Below are positions 1-8,223 of a DNA stretch of 64,000 nucleotides, piece after piece. The DNA lies in the NCBI RefSeq assembly GCF_002929745.1, contig NZ_PJIQ01000008.1, positions 124,001 to 188,000 of the forward strand, given 5' to 3'. This DNA is from Arthrobacter sp. B1805 (lineage in GTDB: Bacteria; Actinomycetota; Actinomycetes; Actinomycetales; Micrococcaceae). A program made the translations under genes and the position numbers. A model generated the notes under the pieces. That model worked only from the letters and a program-made list of their open reading frames with translations, was not told the origin of the DNA and searched no databases. Position 1 is the first letter of the stretch, and every line of letters begins with the position of its first letter.

Positions 1-1133
1 ACCGCCTGCGCGAAGAACAGCGGCGTGGCAGTCGAGGTCGCGTAGACGCCGACGGCGAGGCGCGGCACGTCGACGCCTTCGGAGACCATGCGCACGGCGA
101 CCATCCAGCGCTTGTCCCCGTCGGAGAACTCCTCGATCTTCGACGAGGCCTTCGCGTCGTCGGACAGGATGACGGTCGGGGACTCCCCCGTGATCCGCTT
201 GAGCTGGCCCGCATAGGCGCGTGCGTCGTCGTGGTCCGTCGCGATGACGAGGCCACCGGCGTCGGGCACGGTGCGCCGCACCTCCGTGAGCCGCTTGTCG
301 GCGGCGGCGAGAACCGCGGGGATCCATTCTCCGGCCGGGTTCAGCGCGGTCCGCCACGCCTGTGCGGTGATGTCCTTGGTGACGGCGGCTTCGCCGAGCG
401 ACGCTGCCATCTCCTCGCCGCCGCTGGTCCGCCAGCGCATCTGGCCGGAGTAGGCCATGAACATGACCGGGCGGACCACGTGGTCGCGGAGCGCCTGCCC
501 GTAGCCGTAGGTGTAGTCGGCTCGCGAGCGGCGGATGCCGTCACGGTCCTCGACGTACTCGACGAACGGGATCGCGGCGGTGTCCGATCGGAACGGCGTG
601 CCGGTGAGGGCGAGGCGGCGGGCAGCAGGCTCGAACGCCTCGCGGATGCCGTCACCCCAGGAGAGAGCGTCGCCGCCGTGGTGGACCTCGTCCAGGATGA
701 CCAGGGTGCGGGCGGCTTCGGTCTTGGCCCTGTGCAGCATGGGCTTGCTCGCCACCTGGGCATAGGTCACGGCGACGCCGATGAAGGCACCACCGTGCCG
801 GCCGTCCGCGTTCTTGAAGTTCGGGTCGATGGCAAGGCCGACGCGAGCCGCGGCGTCGGCCCACTGGCGCTTGAGGTGGTCCGTAGGGGCGACGATGGTC
901 ACCCGGTTGACGACTCCACCGTCGACGAGCTCTGTCGCTACCCGGAGGGCGAAGGTCGTCTTGCCCGCACCGGGGGTGGCCACGGCGAGGAAGTCGGTCG
1001 GGGATTCCCGGAAATACTTCTCCAGCGCTTCGCTCTGCCACTGGCGCAGCTTGGGGGCGGTCCCCCACGCTGCACGCTCCGGATACGCGGGAGGCAGGGC
1101 TGCGCCGGCACCGAACAGGGTGTCATTACTCAC
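1..1133 (-). CDS. DEAD/DEAH box helicase, N-terminal 377 residues (runs off left edge)
   Basis: Superfamily 2 helicase-like ATPase. The GTG start at 1133 lies in a GTGA overlap with the stop codon of the upstream MFS gene, so the two genes are translationally coupled. Visible motifs are Walker A ATPGAGKTT (about residues 52-60), the helicase box DEVHH (about 148-152) and the motif-III-like ALTGTPF (about 177). These define domain 1 of an SF2 helicase of the type III restriction/UvrB kind. The second RecA-like domain begins near the edge, at VRMVSEGVDVP. Substrate is unknown: single-subunit actinobacterial helicases of this type are usually annotated only as DEAD/DEAH helicases. There are no nuclease or methylase neighbours to suggest restriction. 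The C-terminus is outside the window. Confidence 0.85.
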   Translation of the reverse strand, partial: MSNDTLFGAGAALPPAYPERAAWGTAPKLRQWQSEALEKYFRESPTDFLAVATPGAGKTTFALRVATELVDGGVVNRVTIVAPTDHLKRQWADAAARVGLAIDPNFKNADGRHGGAFIGVAVTYAQVASKPMLHRAKTEAARTLVILDEVHHGGDALSWGDGIREAFEPAARRLALTGTPFRSDTAAIPFVEYVEDRDGIRRSRADYTYGYGQALRDHVVRPVMFMAYSGQMRWRTSGGEEMAASLGEAAVTKDITAQAWRTALNPAGEWIPAVLAAADKRLTEVRRTVPDAGGLVIATDHDDARAYAGQLKRITGESPTVILSDDAKASSKIEEFSDGDKRWMVAVRMVSEGVDVPRLAVGVYATSTATPLFFAQA

Positions 1134-2575
1134 GCCGAGACAGTACCTTCCATTGACTTGCTGGGGGTGAGGTCGGAGCCGTCAGCTGATGACCTGGCCC
1201 CTCTCAGACCCGAAACTATACCCGCTGCCGTGAACACCCACAGAGCCAGCCAGATCGCAACAAAGGTCGGTACGTGTCCGGGATCCGCGTCGTCGTGGAG
1301 GAGGGCGAACAGCGCACCCGCGCCTGCCGTGCCAACCACTCCGCCGAGCTGGTCGGAGAGTTGAAGGGCCGCCGAATTGCGCCCCTGCTCGCTGCGCTCC
1401 GATAGTTTCAGTACCAGGACCGAGGTGCTCGAGAGCGTCATTCCCATCGCGAACCCGGACAGTCCCCAGACGACCACGAGTACCCAGAGGGGGGCTTCCA
1501 CCGCTGTCGCCAGGGCGAACGCGGCGAGCGATGCCGAGAGGACGGACGATCCCGCGACCAGGAGCCACTGACGTCCGAACGTGACCCGAGCCTGCACGAA
1601 GGATCCCGCGCTCCAGCCGAGCGCTCCGGCGCTCAGTGTGAGCCCGGCGGTTCCGGGATCGATCTCGCGTGAGTTCACGAGCATCAGCGGGATGAAGGCC
1701 TCGGTGCCGAAGAATGCCACGTTCACTATGCCGCGCGTCGCGATGATGCTGGGCAGTCCGCGAGCCAGCATCAGGGTGCCCTTGGGCAGGAGGGCGGGCA
1801 GGACGACCAGGGCGACGACGACGCCGACCGCTGCGATGCCCGTCAGCCCCAGGACCGTTCCCGGCGTGGGGCTATCCCTATCGGCGAGGTGGACGACAGA
1901 CCATTGCGCCGCGAAGACGCCACCCGCGAGCGCGAGACCGCGTAGTACCCGGTCCTTGGCGGGAGACTCGTGCGCAGCGTCGATCGGCCCGAGCTCTCGT
2001 GTTTTCGGCCAGACGATCAGGACGGCGGCCACCACGACGGGCACGACCCCGAGGAACACCCATCGCCAGCCGAAGTGCTCGGTCACGAAGCCGGCGACCA
2101 CCGGTCCGACAAGCGCAGGCACCACCCACGCCGCGGCCAGCCAGCCGAACACCACGGGCTGCGCCTGCTGGGGGAAGGAGCGCCCGATCACGACGTACAC
2201 CGCAACGATCATGAAGCCCCCGCCGAGCCCGGAGACGGCGCGGCCGACGGTCACGAGCCAGAAGTCGGGTGCCACCCCCGCAGCCAACAGCCCGACGATC
2301 ATGAGGGACATTCCTACGGCGAGCGCGGGCCTCGGACCCTTGCGGTCGCACCAGGAACCGGCGACGACGGTGCCGAGCAACGACGCAGTCAGGTACATCG
2401 AGAACGCGAGTCCGTAGCTCGATTCGCCGGAGAGCTCTCGGGCGACCGACGGCATAGCGGTGACGACTGCCATCGCCTCGAAGGCCGCACACGTGATGAT
2501 CGCGAGGATGCCGATGGTGAGGGGACGCAACTCCGGAGACATGGCTCCGGAGGGCTTGCTCGCATTCTTTCTCAT
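1130..2575 (-). CDS. MFS transporter, DHA-type drug/solute exporter
   Basis: A 481-aa polytopic membrane protein with about 12-14 hydrophobic segments. The loop GSWCDRKGPRPAL after the second or third segment is the MFS motif A, and VVTAMPSVARELSG in the first helix is typical of drug:H+ antiporters. I chose the ATG at 2575 because the protein becomes MFS-like directly after it. An open frame upstream to 2884 is Arg-rich and overlaps tandem repeats, so it is probably not coding. The 3' end overlaps the helicase start by 4 bases (GTGA). Substrate cannot be told from sequence. No regulator gene is adjacent, and the 440-base upstream stretch is repeat-rich. Confidence 0.85.
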   Translation of the reverse strand: MRKNASKPSGAMSPELRPLTIGILAIITCAAFEAMAVVTAMPSVARELSGESSYGLAFSMYLTASLLGTVVAGSWCDRKGPRPALAVGMSLMIVGLLAAGVAPDFWLVTVGRAVSGLGGGFMIVAVYVVIGRSFPQQAQPVVFGWLAAAWVVPALVGPVVAGFVTEHFGWRWVFLGVVPVVVAAVLIVWPKTRELGPIDAAHESPAKDRVLRGLALAGGVFAAQWSVVHLADRDSPTPGTVLGLTGIAAVGVVVALVVLPALLPKGTLMLARGLPSIIATRGIVNVAFFGTEAFIPLMLVNSREIDPGTAGLTLSAGALGWSAGSFVQARVTFGRQWLLVAGSSVLSASLAAFALATAVEAPLWVLVVVWGLSGFAMGMTLSSTSVLVLKLSERSEQGRNSAALQLSDQLGGVVGTAGAGALFALLHDDADPGHVPTFVAIWLALWVFTAAGIVSGLRGARSSADGSDLTPSKSMEGTVSA

Positions 2576-3015
2576 GGGCCTTTTGTACTGGTTGTCGGTC
2601 CTGTGGTTGCGTGAGCGGCGTACCTCGTGCGTGATCCGGACGGACACGTGAACGACGGCGGGAGGCTGGGCTTTTCGCGCGGCGGTGGTGCCTAGGACCG
2701 AGCAAAGCAGGTCGACCAGAATCACTGCCAGAGACAAGCGGCCTTGTACCTCCATTACACGCTCCGGATGACGCGCCCGCGCCGGGTCGACGTCGGCGCA
2801 GCCAGTGCTCGGTTGGCGCTTCGTCAGCGCTTCGGTCATCGCTTCGGTCATCGCGCGGGCCCTGTCGCCGGGTATCCGGGCCAATCGATCAGTCGGCGCT
2901 CCCCTAACGGAGCTGGCCGGTCCTGGCCGGTCCTACCGGTGCTGGCCCGTGCCGCCCGGTGCTGGCCCGTGCCGCCCGGTGCTGGCCCGTGCCGCCCGTT
3001 GCTGGTTGTGGCGCG
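2576..3015. other. Intergenic stretch without a supported gene, repeat-rich
   Basis: 440 bases between the DUF3039 gene and the MFS start. It holds a 12-base direct duplication (GCTTCGGTCATC at 2829-2840 and 2841-2852), a 10-base duplication near 2913-2932 and the 20-base triplicate listed separately. Open frames here are Arg/Pro/Gly-rich and look like GC-skew artefacts. No convincing promoter or terminator was found. Confidence 0.6.
2941..3000. repeat. 20-bp tandem repeat, 3 copies
   Basis: The unit GCTGGCCCGTGCCGCCCGGT occurs at 2941-2960, 2961-2980 and 2981-3000; only the last two bases of the third copy differ. It lies 3' of the DUF3039 gene and 5' of the MFS gene. The head-to-tail near-identity indicates recent slippage. 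A shorter related 10-base repeat precedes it. Confidence 0.95.
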
Positions 3016-3315
3016 TCAGCCCTTCGGCTTGTCGTCCCCTGGGCGCAGGCCGTTGTAGATCTCCTTGCATTCCGGGCAGACCGGGAACTTCTCCGGATCC
3101 CGGCCCGGAGTCCAGACCTTGCCGCACAGAGCGATGACTGGCTCGCCCGTGAAGGCGGACTCCATGATCTTCTCTTTGCGCACATAGTGGGCGAAGCGCT
3201 CTGCGTCCCCCGGCTCTACCTCCTGGCGCACTTCCTCGCGTTCGATGGTTGCGGTGGAGCCGCCAGTGCCACCGTCCAGGGGATCGTTTGCAAAGGGATC
3301 TGCAGGCATAGTCAT
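3016..3315 (-). CDS. DUF3039 domain-containing protein
   Basis: A 99-aa small soluble protein with an acidic N-terminus. The conserved block contains GDAERFAHYVRKEKI, ALCGKVWTPGRDPEKFPVCPECKEIY and a short basic tail. One Cys in ALCGKVW and two in VCPEC could form a metal-binding knuckle (inference). The family is conserved in Actinobacteria with no known function. The ATG at 3315 is preceded at exactly 6 bases by TAGACT (3322-3327 on this strand), which fits a leaderless transcript and supports this start. A second ATG lies two codons in. The gene is divergent from the HNH gene. Confidence 0.88.
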   Translation of the reverse strand: MTMPADPFANDPLDGGTGGSTATIEREEVRQEVEPGDAERFAHYVRKEKIMESAFTGEPVIALCGKVWTPGRDPEKFPVCPECKEIYNGLRPGDDKPKG

Positions 3316-3321
3316 GCTTCC

Positions 3322-3327
3322 AGTCTA
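3322..3327 (-). promoter_or_regulatory. Putative -10 (TAGACT) of a leaderless promoter, DUF3039 gene
   Basis: TAGACT on the minus strand, then 6 bases, then the ATG at 3315. The spacing would place +1 on the A of the start codon. No clear -35. Confidence 0.42.
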
Positions 3328-3488
3328 TCGCTCGCTCTACACGGACAGGAGGTCTGAGTACGCTGTCCTCACACGGGCACACCCTGCTGCAGGACATGCC
3401 GCGGTGAGACCCGGCCGATTGTCGCGCCTCACTCAGCAGGTTCCCCATCCGCCCGAAGAATGTCAGTGGCGGACGCGACAATAGGTCT

Positions 3489-4769
3489 ATGCAGAAAGCA
3501 GCGAAACATCTGTCTCAGTTCGATCGGATCTCCGATCGAATAGTGTCGCTGACCGCTGATAAAGCCCGCATCGAGGCGGAAATTGCTGTCGCAACTGAAG
3601 ATTTGCGGCGGCTTTTCGAAGACCGTGCGATGCAGGGCTCTGGGAGCGCGAGCCGTCGCACGAATATCGCTGACACAACCACTGCGTCGGAGCTTGCTTG
3701 TCTGCTGAGGATTACAGAGAGATCAGCTCATCGACTCGTTCAACACTCCGCACTCCTGGTAAACCACCACCCGAATACTCTCGAGGCATTGCGTTCCGGT
3801 TCCATCTCCTGGGCACACGCAACCACCCTGCTTCATGAATATGCCGGGCTGCCGCCGGGAACCGCCGTGAACATCGAGAAGACGCTGCTGCCAGTAGCAG
3901 AAGCGACCACTGTCCCCCGGTTGTCGTACAGAGCTCGGACCCTGAGGACCACCCTTCACCCCGTGGCGCTCGATGAACGTGCACGAACGGCGCGCAGCCG
4001 GCGACGAGTCGATTTCGAGCCGGCCGATGACGCCATGGCGTGGCTGCATATCCACCTCCCAGCCACTGACGCAGCCGGTATCGACACGCGCCTGACCGAT
4101 GCTGACCGCGCCCTCCAGGGTCCCGGCGACCATCGCACGTTGCAGCAGCTGCGAACCGATGTGGTGATGGATCTCCTCCTCATCGGTGCGAGTCCCACGG
4201 GGTGCAACCACGGCCTTCCTCACGGCGGTTCCGCCGAGAACACGTCGACACCAGAGTGGGTTGATTGTCCACACGCTTCTGCTGCCCCGAGGGTTCGCGC
4301 CCACATCAACGTGACAGTGCCGGTTCTCACGCTGCTGGGGGTGGACGACGCACCCGCTGACCTCGAAGGGTACGGGCCTATACCGGCAGACGTAGCCCGG
4401 CGCCTGGCTGCACACGCGCCGTCCTTCACGAGGCTACTCACGCACCCCGAATCCGGCGCCGTCCTCAGCGTCGGCAGGACCACCTATGCTGTGCCGGCCG
4501 ATCTCAAGAAGTGGTTACGCGTGCGAGACAGGACCTGCCGACATCCCGGCTGCGCCGTTCCTGCAGCCAGGTGCGACTTGGACCACACGAGACCGTGGTC
4601 TCAGCAGGGGACGACAGCACACAACAACCTCGCACATCTTTGCCGCAAGCATCACATGCTGAAGAGCGAGGGCATCTGGCACTACCGGCAGCCGAGCCCT
4701 GGTGTACTGACCGCAATATCCCCCGCCGGTAGGACGTATCGCTCCACGGTGGACCCGCTCCTCGCATAG
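3489..4769 (+). CDS. HNH endonuclease-motif protein with DUF222 domain (13E12-type)
   Basis: A 426-aa protein. The N-terminal and middle part is the helical DUF222 region (LACLLRITERSAHRLVQHSALL..., about residues 65-330). The C-terminus holds an HNH fold: CRHPGCAVPAARCDLDHTRPW (two Cys plus a DH pair) and NLAHLCRKHHMLK. Such DUF222/HNH proteins are multicopy and variable in Actinobacteria and include the mycobacterial REP13E12 family. Their role is unproven; DNA nicking is inferred from the motif. The gene reads as less GC-rich than its neighbours (many A/T-ending codons such as GAT, GAA and ATT), suggesting horizontal acquisition. GACAAT (3477-3482) lies 6 bases before the ATG and no Shine-Dalgarno is evident. 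Confidence 0.85.
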   Translation: MQKAAKHLSQFDRISDRIVSLTADKARIEAEIAVATEDLRRLFEDRAMQGSGSASRRTNIADTTTASELACLLRITERSAHRLVQHSALLVNHHPNTLEALRSGSISWAHATTLLHEYAGLPPGTAVNIEKTLLPVAEATTVPRLSYRARTLRTTLHPVALDERARTARSRRRVDFEPADDAMAWLHIHLPATDAAGIDTRLTDADRALQGPGDHRTLQQLRTDVVMDLLLIGASPTGCNHGLPHGGSAENTSTPEWVDCPHASAAPRVRAHINVTVPVLTLLGVDDAPADLEGYGPIPADVARRLAAHAPSFTRLLTHPESGAVLSVGRTTYAVPADLKKWLRVRDRTCRHPGCAVPAARCDLDHTRPWSQQGTTAHNNLAHLCRKHHMLKSEGIWHYRQPSPGVLTAISPAGRTYRSTVDPLLA

Positions 4770-4790
4770 ACGAGTCCTCGCGTAGACGAG
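4760..4790 (+). repeat. 15-bp direct repeat spanning the HNH gene stop codon
   Basis: CCTCGCATAGACGAG (4760-4774) and CCTCGCGTAGACGAG (4776-4790) differ at one base. The TAG inside the first copy is the stop codon. Each copy also has CTCG/CGAG ends that could form a small stem. The pair lies between two convergent genes and may be a weak transcription stop or a slippage scar. Confidence 0.8.
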
Positions 4791-4820
4791 CACACGCCTG
4801 ATCGCAGTGCCCGGTCTGGA

Positions 4821-5798
4821 TCAACGGATAGGGGCCTCGCAGCCGATGCCGGTCGGATTCTCTATGCAGTTCTCACTCACGTTGTGCCCGCGCGTGCGCC
4901 AGATACTCATGAGGTGTGGCTGCGATTGGACGGCGGCCTCACCTGCGACGGGTTGGAAGGGTCCGCCGTCGACCGAATAGTCGCCTGCAAAGAACGTGGT
5001 CAGCGTGAGGTTGAAGTCGCCGGTCTGGGCGTACTGGTGACTCGTGGCGGTTCGAGTGTCGAAGGTATTACCTTCCACTGGGCCGCCAGGGGTCGCGGTT
5101 GTCGCGCTCGTGCCGTCACCATAGCTCCATTGGTAAGACACCGGTCGAGCTTTCAGGACGATGGTGGCGTCCTGAAACTCGAAGGTGAATTCCTGTTCCT
5201 GCGCCTCTGCATAGACGTTCGAATGCGCGTTCCTCAAGCCGAAGTTCAGCGGCTGGGACACGATGGTCGCCGCAACCACCGGCTGCTTCTGGAACTCCTC
5301 GAGAGTGATCACGATCGGAGCCTCTTCGGTTGCGTCTGCGCCTTCAACGGGTGGCATCGGAGGCTCACCTGGATACATGCACGACGATCGCCCTGTCGGA
5401 GTCTCGGTTGCTGGTTGTGCGTTGTTGTTGACCTCGATCCAGTTGACCAGCACGCCGCCCTCGCGAGCGTCACACTGCGCATTCATCGTCGGGCACGTTG
5501 CAGGATTCAAATCACTGCCGACGCCGGCCGTGCAGGCACGCTCATAAATGATGTCGATGCCGTCTTCAGGCGAAAGTACCGCAACCGCGGCAGGTTCTGT
5601 ATCGCGGGCGGTCACACCCGGCAGCTGCTCTTGCTCTCCTGACACCTCCTGTTTGCCTGTATTTGTTGCCTTCACAAAGTGGTCTTCAAAGTCAATCCCA
5701 GTATCTGCTGCGAAAGACGCCTGTGGAGCAGCAGTCATTGCAAGCACAATGGCGGAAATGGTGATGACCCTGCGAGCCAGTCGAAAATCTCGCGCCAT
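4821..5798 (-). CDS. Secreted protein with PKD-like C-terminal region
   Basis: 325 aa. It has a classic Sec signal peptide (RLARR, a hydrophobic stretch, then ASFAA-D, cleavage near residue 30). The middle holds several Cys (RACTAG, ATCPTMNAQC, RSSCMYP). The C-terminal half contains YQWSYGDGTS and a later SHQYAQTGDFNLTLTT, the two hallmark strands of a PKD beta-sandwich, interrupted by a Thr/Gly-rich loop. It starts at 5798 in a 1-base TGATG overlap with the DUF6318 lipoprotein gene, so the two are co-translated. It probably acts at or outside the cell surface in a binding or structural role. No enzymatic motif was seen. Confidence 0.8.
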   Translation of the reverse strand: MARDFRLARRVITISAIVLAMTAAPQASFAADTGIDFEDHFVKATNTGKQEVSGEQEQLPGVTARDTEPAAVAVLSPEDGIDIIYERACTAGVGSDLNPATCPTMNAQCDAREGGVLVNWIEVNNNAQPATETPTGRSSCMYPGEPPMPPVEGADATEEAPIVITLEEFQKQPVVAATIVSQPLNFGLRNAHSNVYAEAQEQEFTFEFQDATIVLKARPVSYQWSYGDGTSATTATPGGPVEGNTFDTRTATSHQYAQTGDFNLTLTTFFAGDYSVDGGPFQPVAGEAAVQSQPHLMSIWRTRGHNVSENCIENPTGIGCEAPIR

Positions 5799-6466
5799 CA
5801 GTCAGTCCCCTCAGGCGGACCAAAATCGAGCATAAGCCATTCGTTTTGTTCGTACACTGCAAATGTTACCGACACTCTCGGTTCTTTCTTAGGATCGTCG
5901 CCGGTTAAAGTTCCACCCTTGCTATAAGTGCGCGTTTCATGCTGAACAACCTGCACAATGGAGCTGACCGATCCCCGCGTATTCGTGCGGAAATCAGTTG
6001 AATAGTCAGTGACACTTGATTGGGCTCCAACAACCCATCCGCCAGATGCATAGATATCTTTGACGGCCGCGGAGACACCTATACAAGTTCCACAACCGGG
6101 GTCCGTGACTCTTTCGAAATGCGACCAGTCATTCGTCGCGTATCCATATGAAAAGAGCTCGAACCAGTACCTCGTGAAAGCTTCCAGGCCCTCCTTGGAG
6201 TTCTCGTCGGCGAGTGCCGGCTTCACGGGAACGGGCAGATTTGCCGCCGGGCCGAGCGACGATGCAGGGGAAGGCTCAGGACTCGACGAGGCTGAAGCGG
6301 AGGCCTCCGCGGTCGCGGACCCCACTGTCGGCGACGCTGAATCGGACGTTCCGCTGGCTGAGGGTTCGGCATCGCCCTGGCATCCCGTTACCAGCATCAA
6401 CACGACCGCAGCCGCCGCCATCGCTGGTGCCCTACTCCGCCCACCATTCGCACGCACGGAAATCAC
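5798..6466 (-). CDS. DUF6318 family lipoprotein
   Basis: 222 aa, start GTG at 6466 preceded by a GGGGGAG Shine-Dalgarno. The N-terminus is a lipoprotein signal with lipobox LVTGC (Cys about residue 29), followed by a long Ser/Ala/Pro/Glu linker (to about 75). The globular domain begins at VKPALADENSKEGLEAFTRYWFELFSYGYATNDW and includes the CGTC pair, matching my recollection of the actinobacterial DUF6318 family. It is predicted to be anchored on the outer face of the membrane. Its stop overlaps the start of the PKD-like protein by one base, suggesting the two work together. Function is unknown. Confidence 0.82.
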   Translation of the reverse strand: MISVRANGGRSRAPAMAAAAVVLMLVTGCQGDAEPSASGTSDSASPTVGSATAEASASASSSPEPSPASSLGPAANLPVPVKPALADENSKEGLEAFTRYWFELFSYGYATNDWSHFERVTDPGCGTCIGVSAAVKDIYASGGWVVGAQSSVTDYSTDFRTNTRGSVSSIVQVVQHETRTYSKGGTLTGDDPKKEPRVSVTFAVYEQNEWLMLDFGPPEGTD

Positions 6467-6657
6467 GCAACTCCCCCATTACATCTAGTTGCTCACCCGG
6501 AACGGCCCCAGCATAGCCCGCAGCTTCCAGCGGTAGAGCGGTTATACACAGGGGCTAGCGGGTATAGCTCCTACAACCTGTGCGGCTCTTGCCAGGTCGA
6601 CAAGGGCGATCTATGGTGCGTCCAATTCGATCGGCTCACGGCTGCATCCTGGAACAG

Positions 6658-8223
6658 TCAACGGTTCCCGGACACCGCAAGCAGCAATTCGGGTGCCCTC
6701 CGGTCATACCAGCGACCACCCACCCGAATACCGACCACCAGGAAAATCACTCCCAGCACAACACCGACCAGCAGGGTCAGCCATCCGAACAGTGCATCGC
6801 CGGTCACGAAGTACACGATGGTCAGGATGATCTCCGGCAAGGCGAGCAGCAGCATGACCAGCCACCCGATGAACTGCACGGCGAACATCAGAAAATTCGT
6901 TCCCGGTGGTGTCTTGAAGGCACTCTCGCCGGGAAGCGGCACGTTGTAGGTGTACCTCGCCGACACAATGCTCGACAGGCCCGCACCGGTCAGCAACAAA
7001 CCCGTGGACAAACCGAGCATCACCGGCAGGTCCTCGGCCTGGCCGGTGATGAGTAGGGGCAGCACCGTGAAGACCAGTGCCACCGGCACCGCGAAGACGA
7101 GCAGGGCACCGGCGCGTCCGAGCCGATCATCGCGACCGCTCACGCCTGTCGAAACGTGCAGGCTGAACGCCGTGTTGTCGTACGAGATATCGGCAGAGAT
7201 GGACCAAGCCAGCAGGAACGCAGTGATAGGGCCGAGAAATATGAAGGCTCCACCCGAAGCACCACCGGAGAAGTACAGGAGAACCGCAAGGAACGGGATG
7301 ATGACGAGTGATGCGGAGTAGCGCGGGTCGCGGAGCCAGTACGTCAGTGCCCTGGCTCCCACCGCGCCTGCGGGCGTTGCCGGGAAGCGACCGAACCACC
7401 CGAGATGTCCCGCACCCCGCTTGGTCACCGCGTTGTAAGGCGGGGTGACCAGGGCATGGCCGAGACTGCGGCTCCACAGCACCAGGAACAGCACCAGCGT
7501 CATGCCGCCGATCAGGAATCGCACCACAGCGAGGCCCGCATTGCCCGCGGCAACGTCTGCGGGAGCCGCCCACAGCGCGCCCAGTGGTGTCCACGCGAGC
7601 ACGTCCGCCAGGGAAGCGGCAAAGCCCGGTGAATTCTGGAACCCCGCTGTCACTCCCCCGATGATCGGGCCGAGGAAGATCAGCGGGATGAATGCAACGA
7701 TGCCGTTCACGTCCTTGAAGCGGCGGGAGCCCGTCATCGAGGACACCGCCGTCGTGACGAGTCTCGACGCGACCACGCACAGCAGGACGGCGACCAGCCC
7801 GCACACCAATGCCGTCACCGCGGCTGCCGGGTAGCGGATCCAGGTCAGCACCTGGGCCAGGGACGCGACGAGTGTCACGACGCCGGGGACGCCCACGAGC
7901 CCTCCCAGGACCAACCCGGTGAGCAGCTGGCGCATCGGGATTGCGAATGTCACGAAGCGGGCCGGATCGAGCGTCATGTCGATACCCGTGGCTGCGATCG
8001 GGATGATGATCCAGCCCAGCACGGTCGCCGATCCACCGATCACGAGGATGGTCCGGATGAGCTCGATATCGGCGGTGCCGAGGAGTACGAGTCCGACGAC
8101 GACGGCGCCGAGGATGCCCAAACCGTACAGTGCGCCGAGGATGACCCCGATGAGTTGCGCCGTGCTGCGCTTGAACGAGTTCCGCAGGAGGACGAGCTTC
8201 AGCCTCAGGAGGTCCGCAACCAC
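6658..8223 (-). CDS. ABC transporter permease, large single-chain exporter type
   Basis: 521 aa, GTG start at 8223. About 12 hydrophobic segments are spread through the whole length (for example LIGVILGALYGLGILGAVVVGLVLL near the N-terminus and WLTLLVGVVLGVIFLVVGIRVGG near the end), with no soluble domain. It overlaps the upstream ATPase gene by 19 bases, so it must be its membrane partner. The arrangement (one ATPase, one double-length permease) is that of ABC-2-like exporters in Actinobacteria. Substrate is unknown. Confidence 0.82.
   Translation of the reverse strand: MVADLLRLKLVLLRNSFKRSTAQLIGVILGALYGLGILGAVVVGLVLLGTADIELIRTILVIGGSATVLGWIIIPIAATGIDMTLDPARFVTFAIPMRQLLTGLVLGGLVGVPGVVTLVASLAQVLTWIRYPAAAVTALVCGLVAVLLCVVASRLVTTAVSSMTGSRRFKDVNGIVAFIPLIFLGPIIGGVTAGFQNSPGFAASLADVLAWTPLGALWAAPADVAAGNAGLAVVRFLIGGMTLVLFLVLWSRSLGHALVTPPYNAVTKRGAGHLGWFGRFPATPAGAVGARALTYWLRDPRYSASLVIIPFLAVLLYFSGGASGGAFIFLGPITAFLLAWSISADISYDNTAFSLHVSTGVSGRDDRLGRAGALLVFAVPVALVFTVLPLLITGQAEDLPVMLGLSTGLLLTGAGLSSIVSARYTYNVPLPGESAFKTPPGTNFLMFAVQFIGWLVMLLLALPEIILTIVYFVTGDALFGWLTLLVGVVLGVIFLVVGIRVGGRWYDRRAPELLLAVSGNR

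Noticed and set aside
2576-2884. N-terminal extension of the MFS protein to 2884
   Set aside because: The extra 103 residues are Arg/Ala-rich without membrane or domain features and run towards the repeat region. The ATG at 2575 starts directly before the first helix.
2913-3000. Possible CRISPR array or REP element
   Set aside because: Units are head-to-tail with no spacers and no cas genes nearby, so they are simple tandem repeats.
3489-4769. Toxin or self-splicing/homing element role for the DUF222/HNH gene
   Set aside because: No intein splice motifs, no immunity gene and no interrupted host gene. Only the HNH signature and the variable-family context can be supported.
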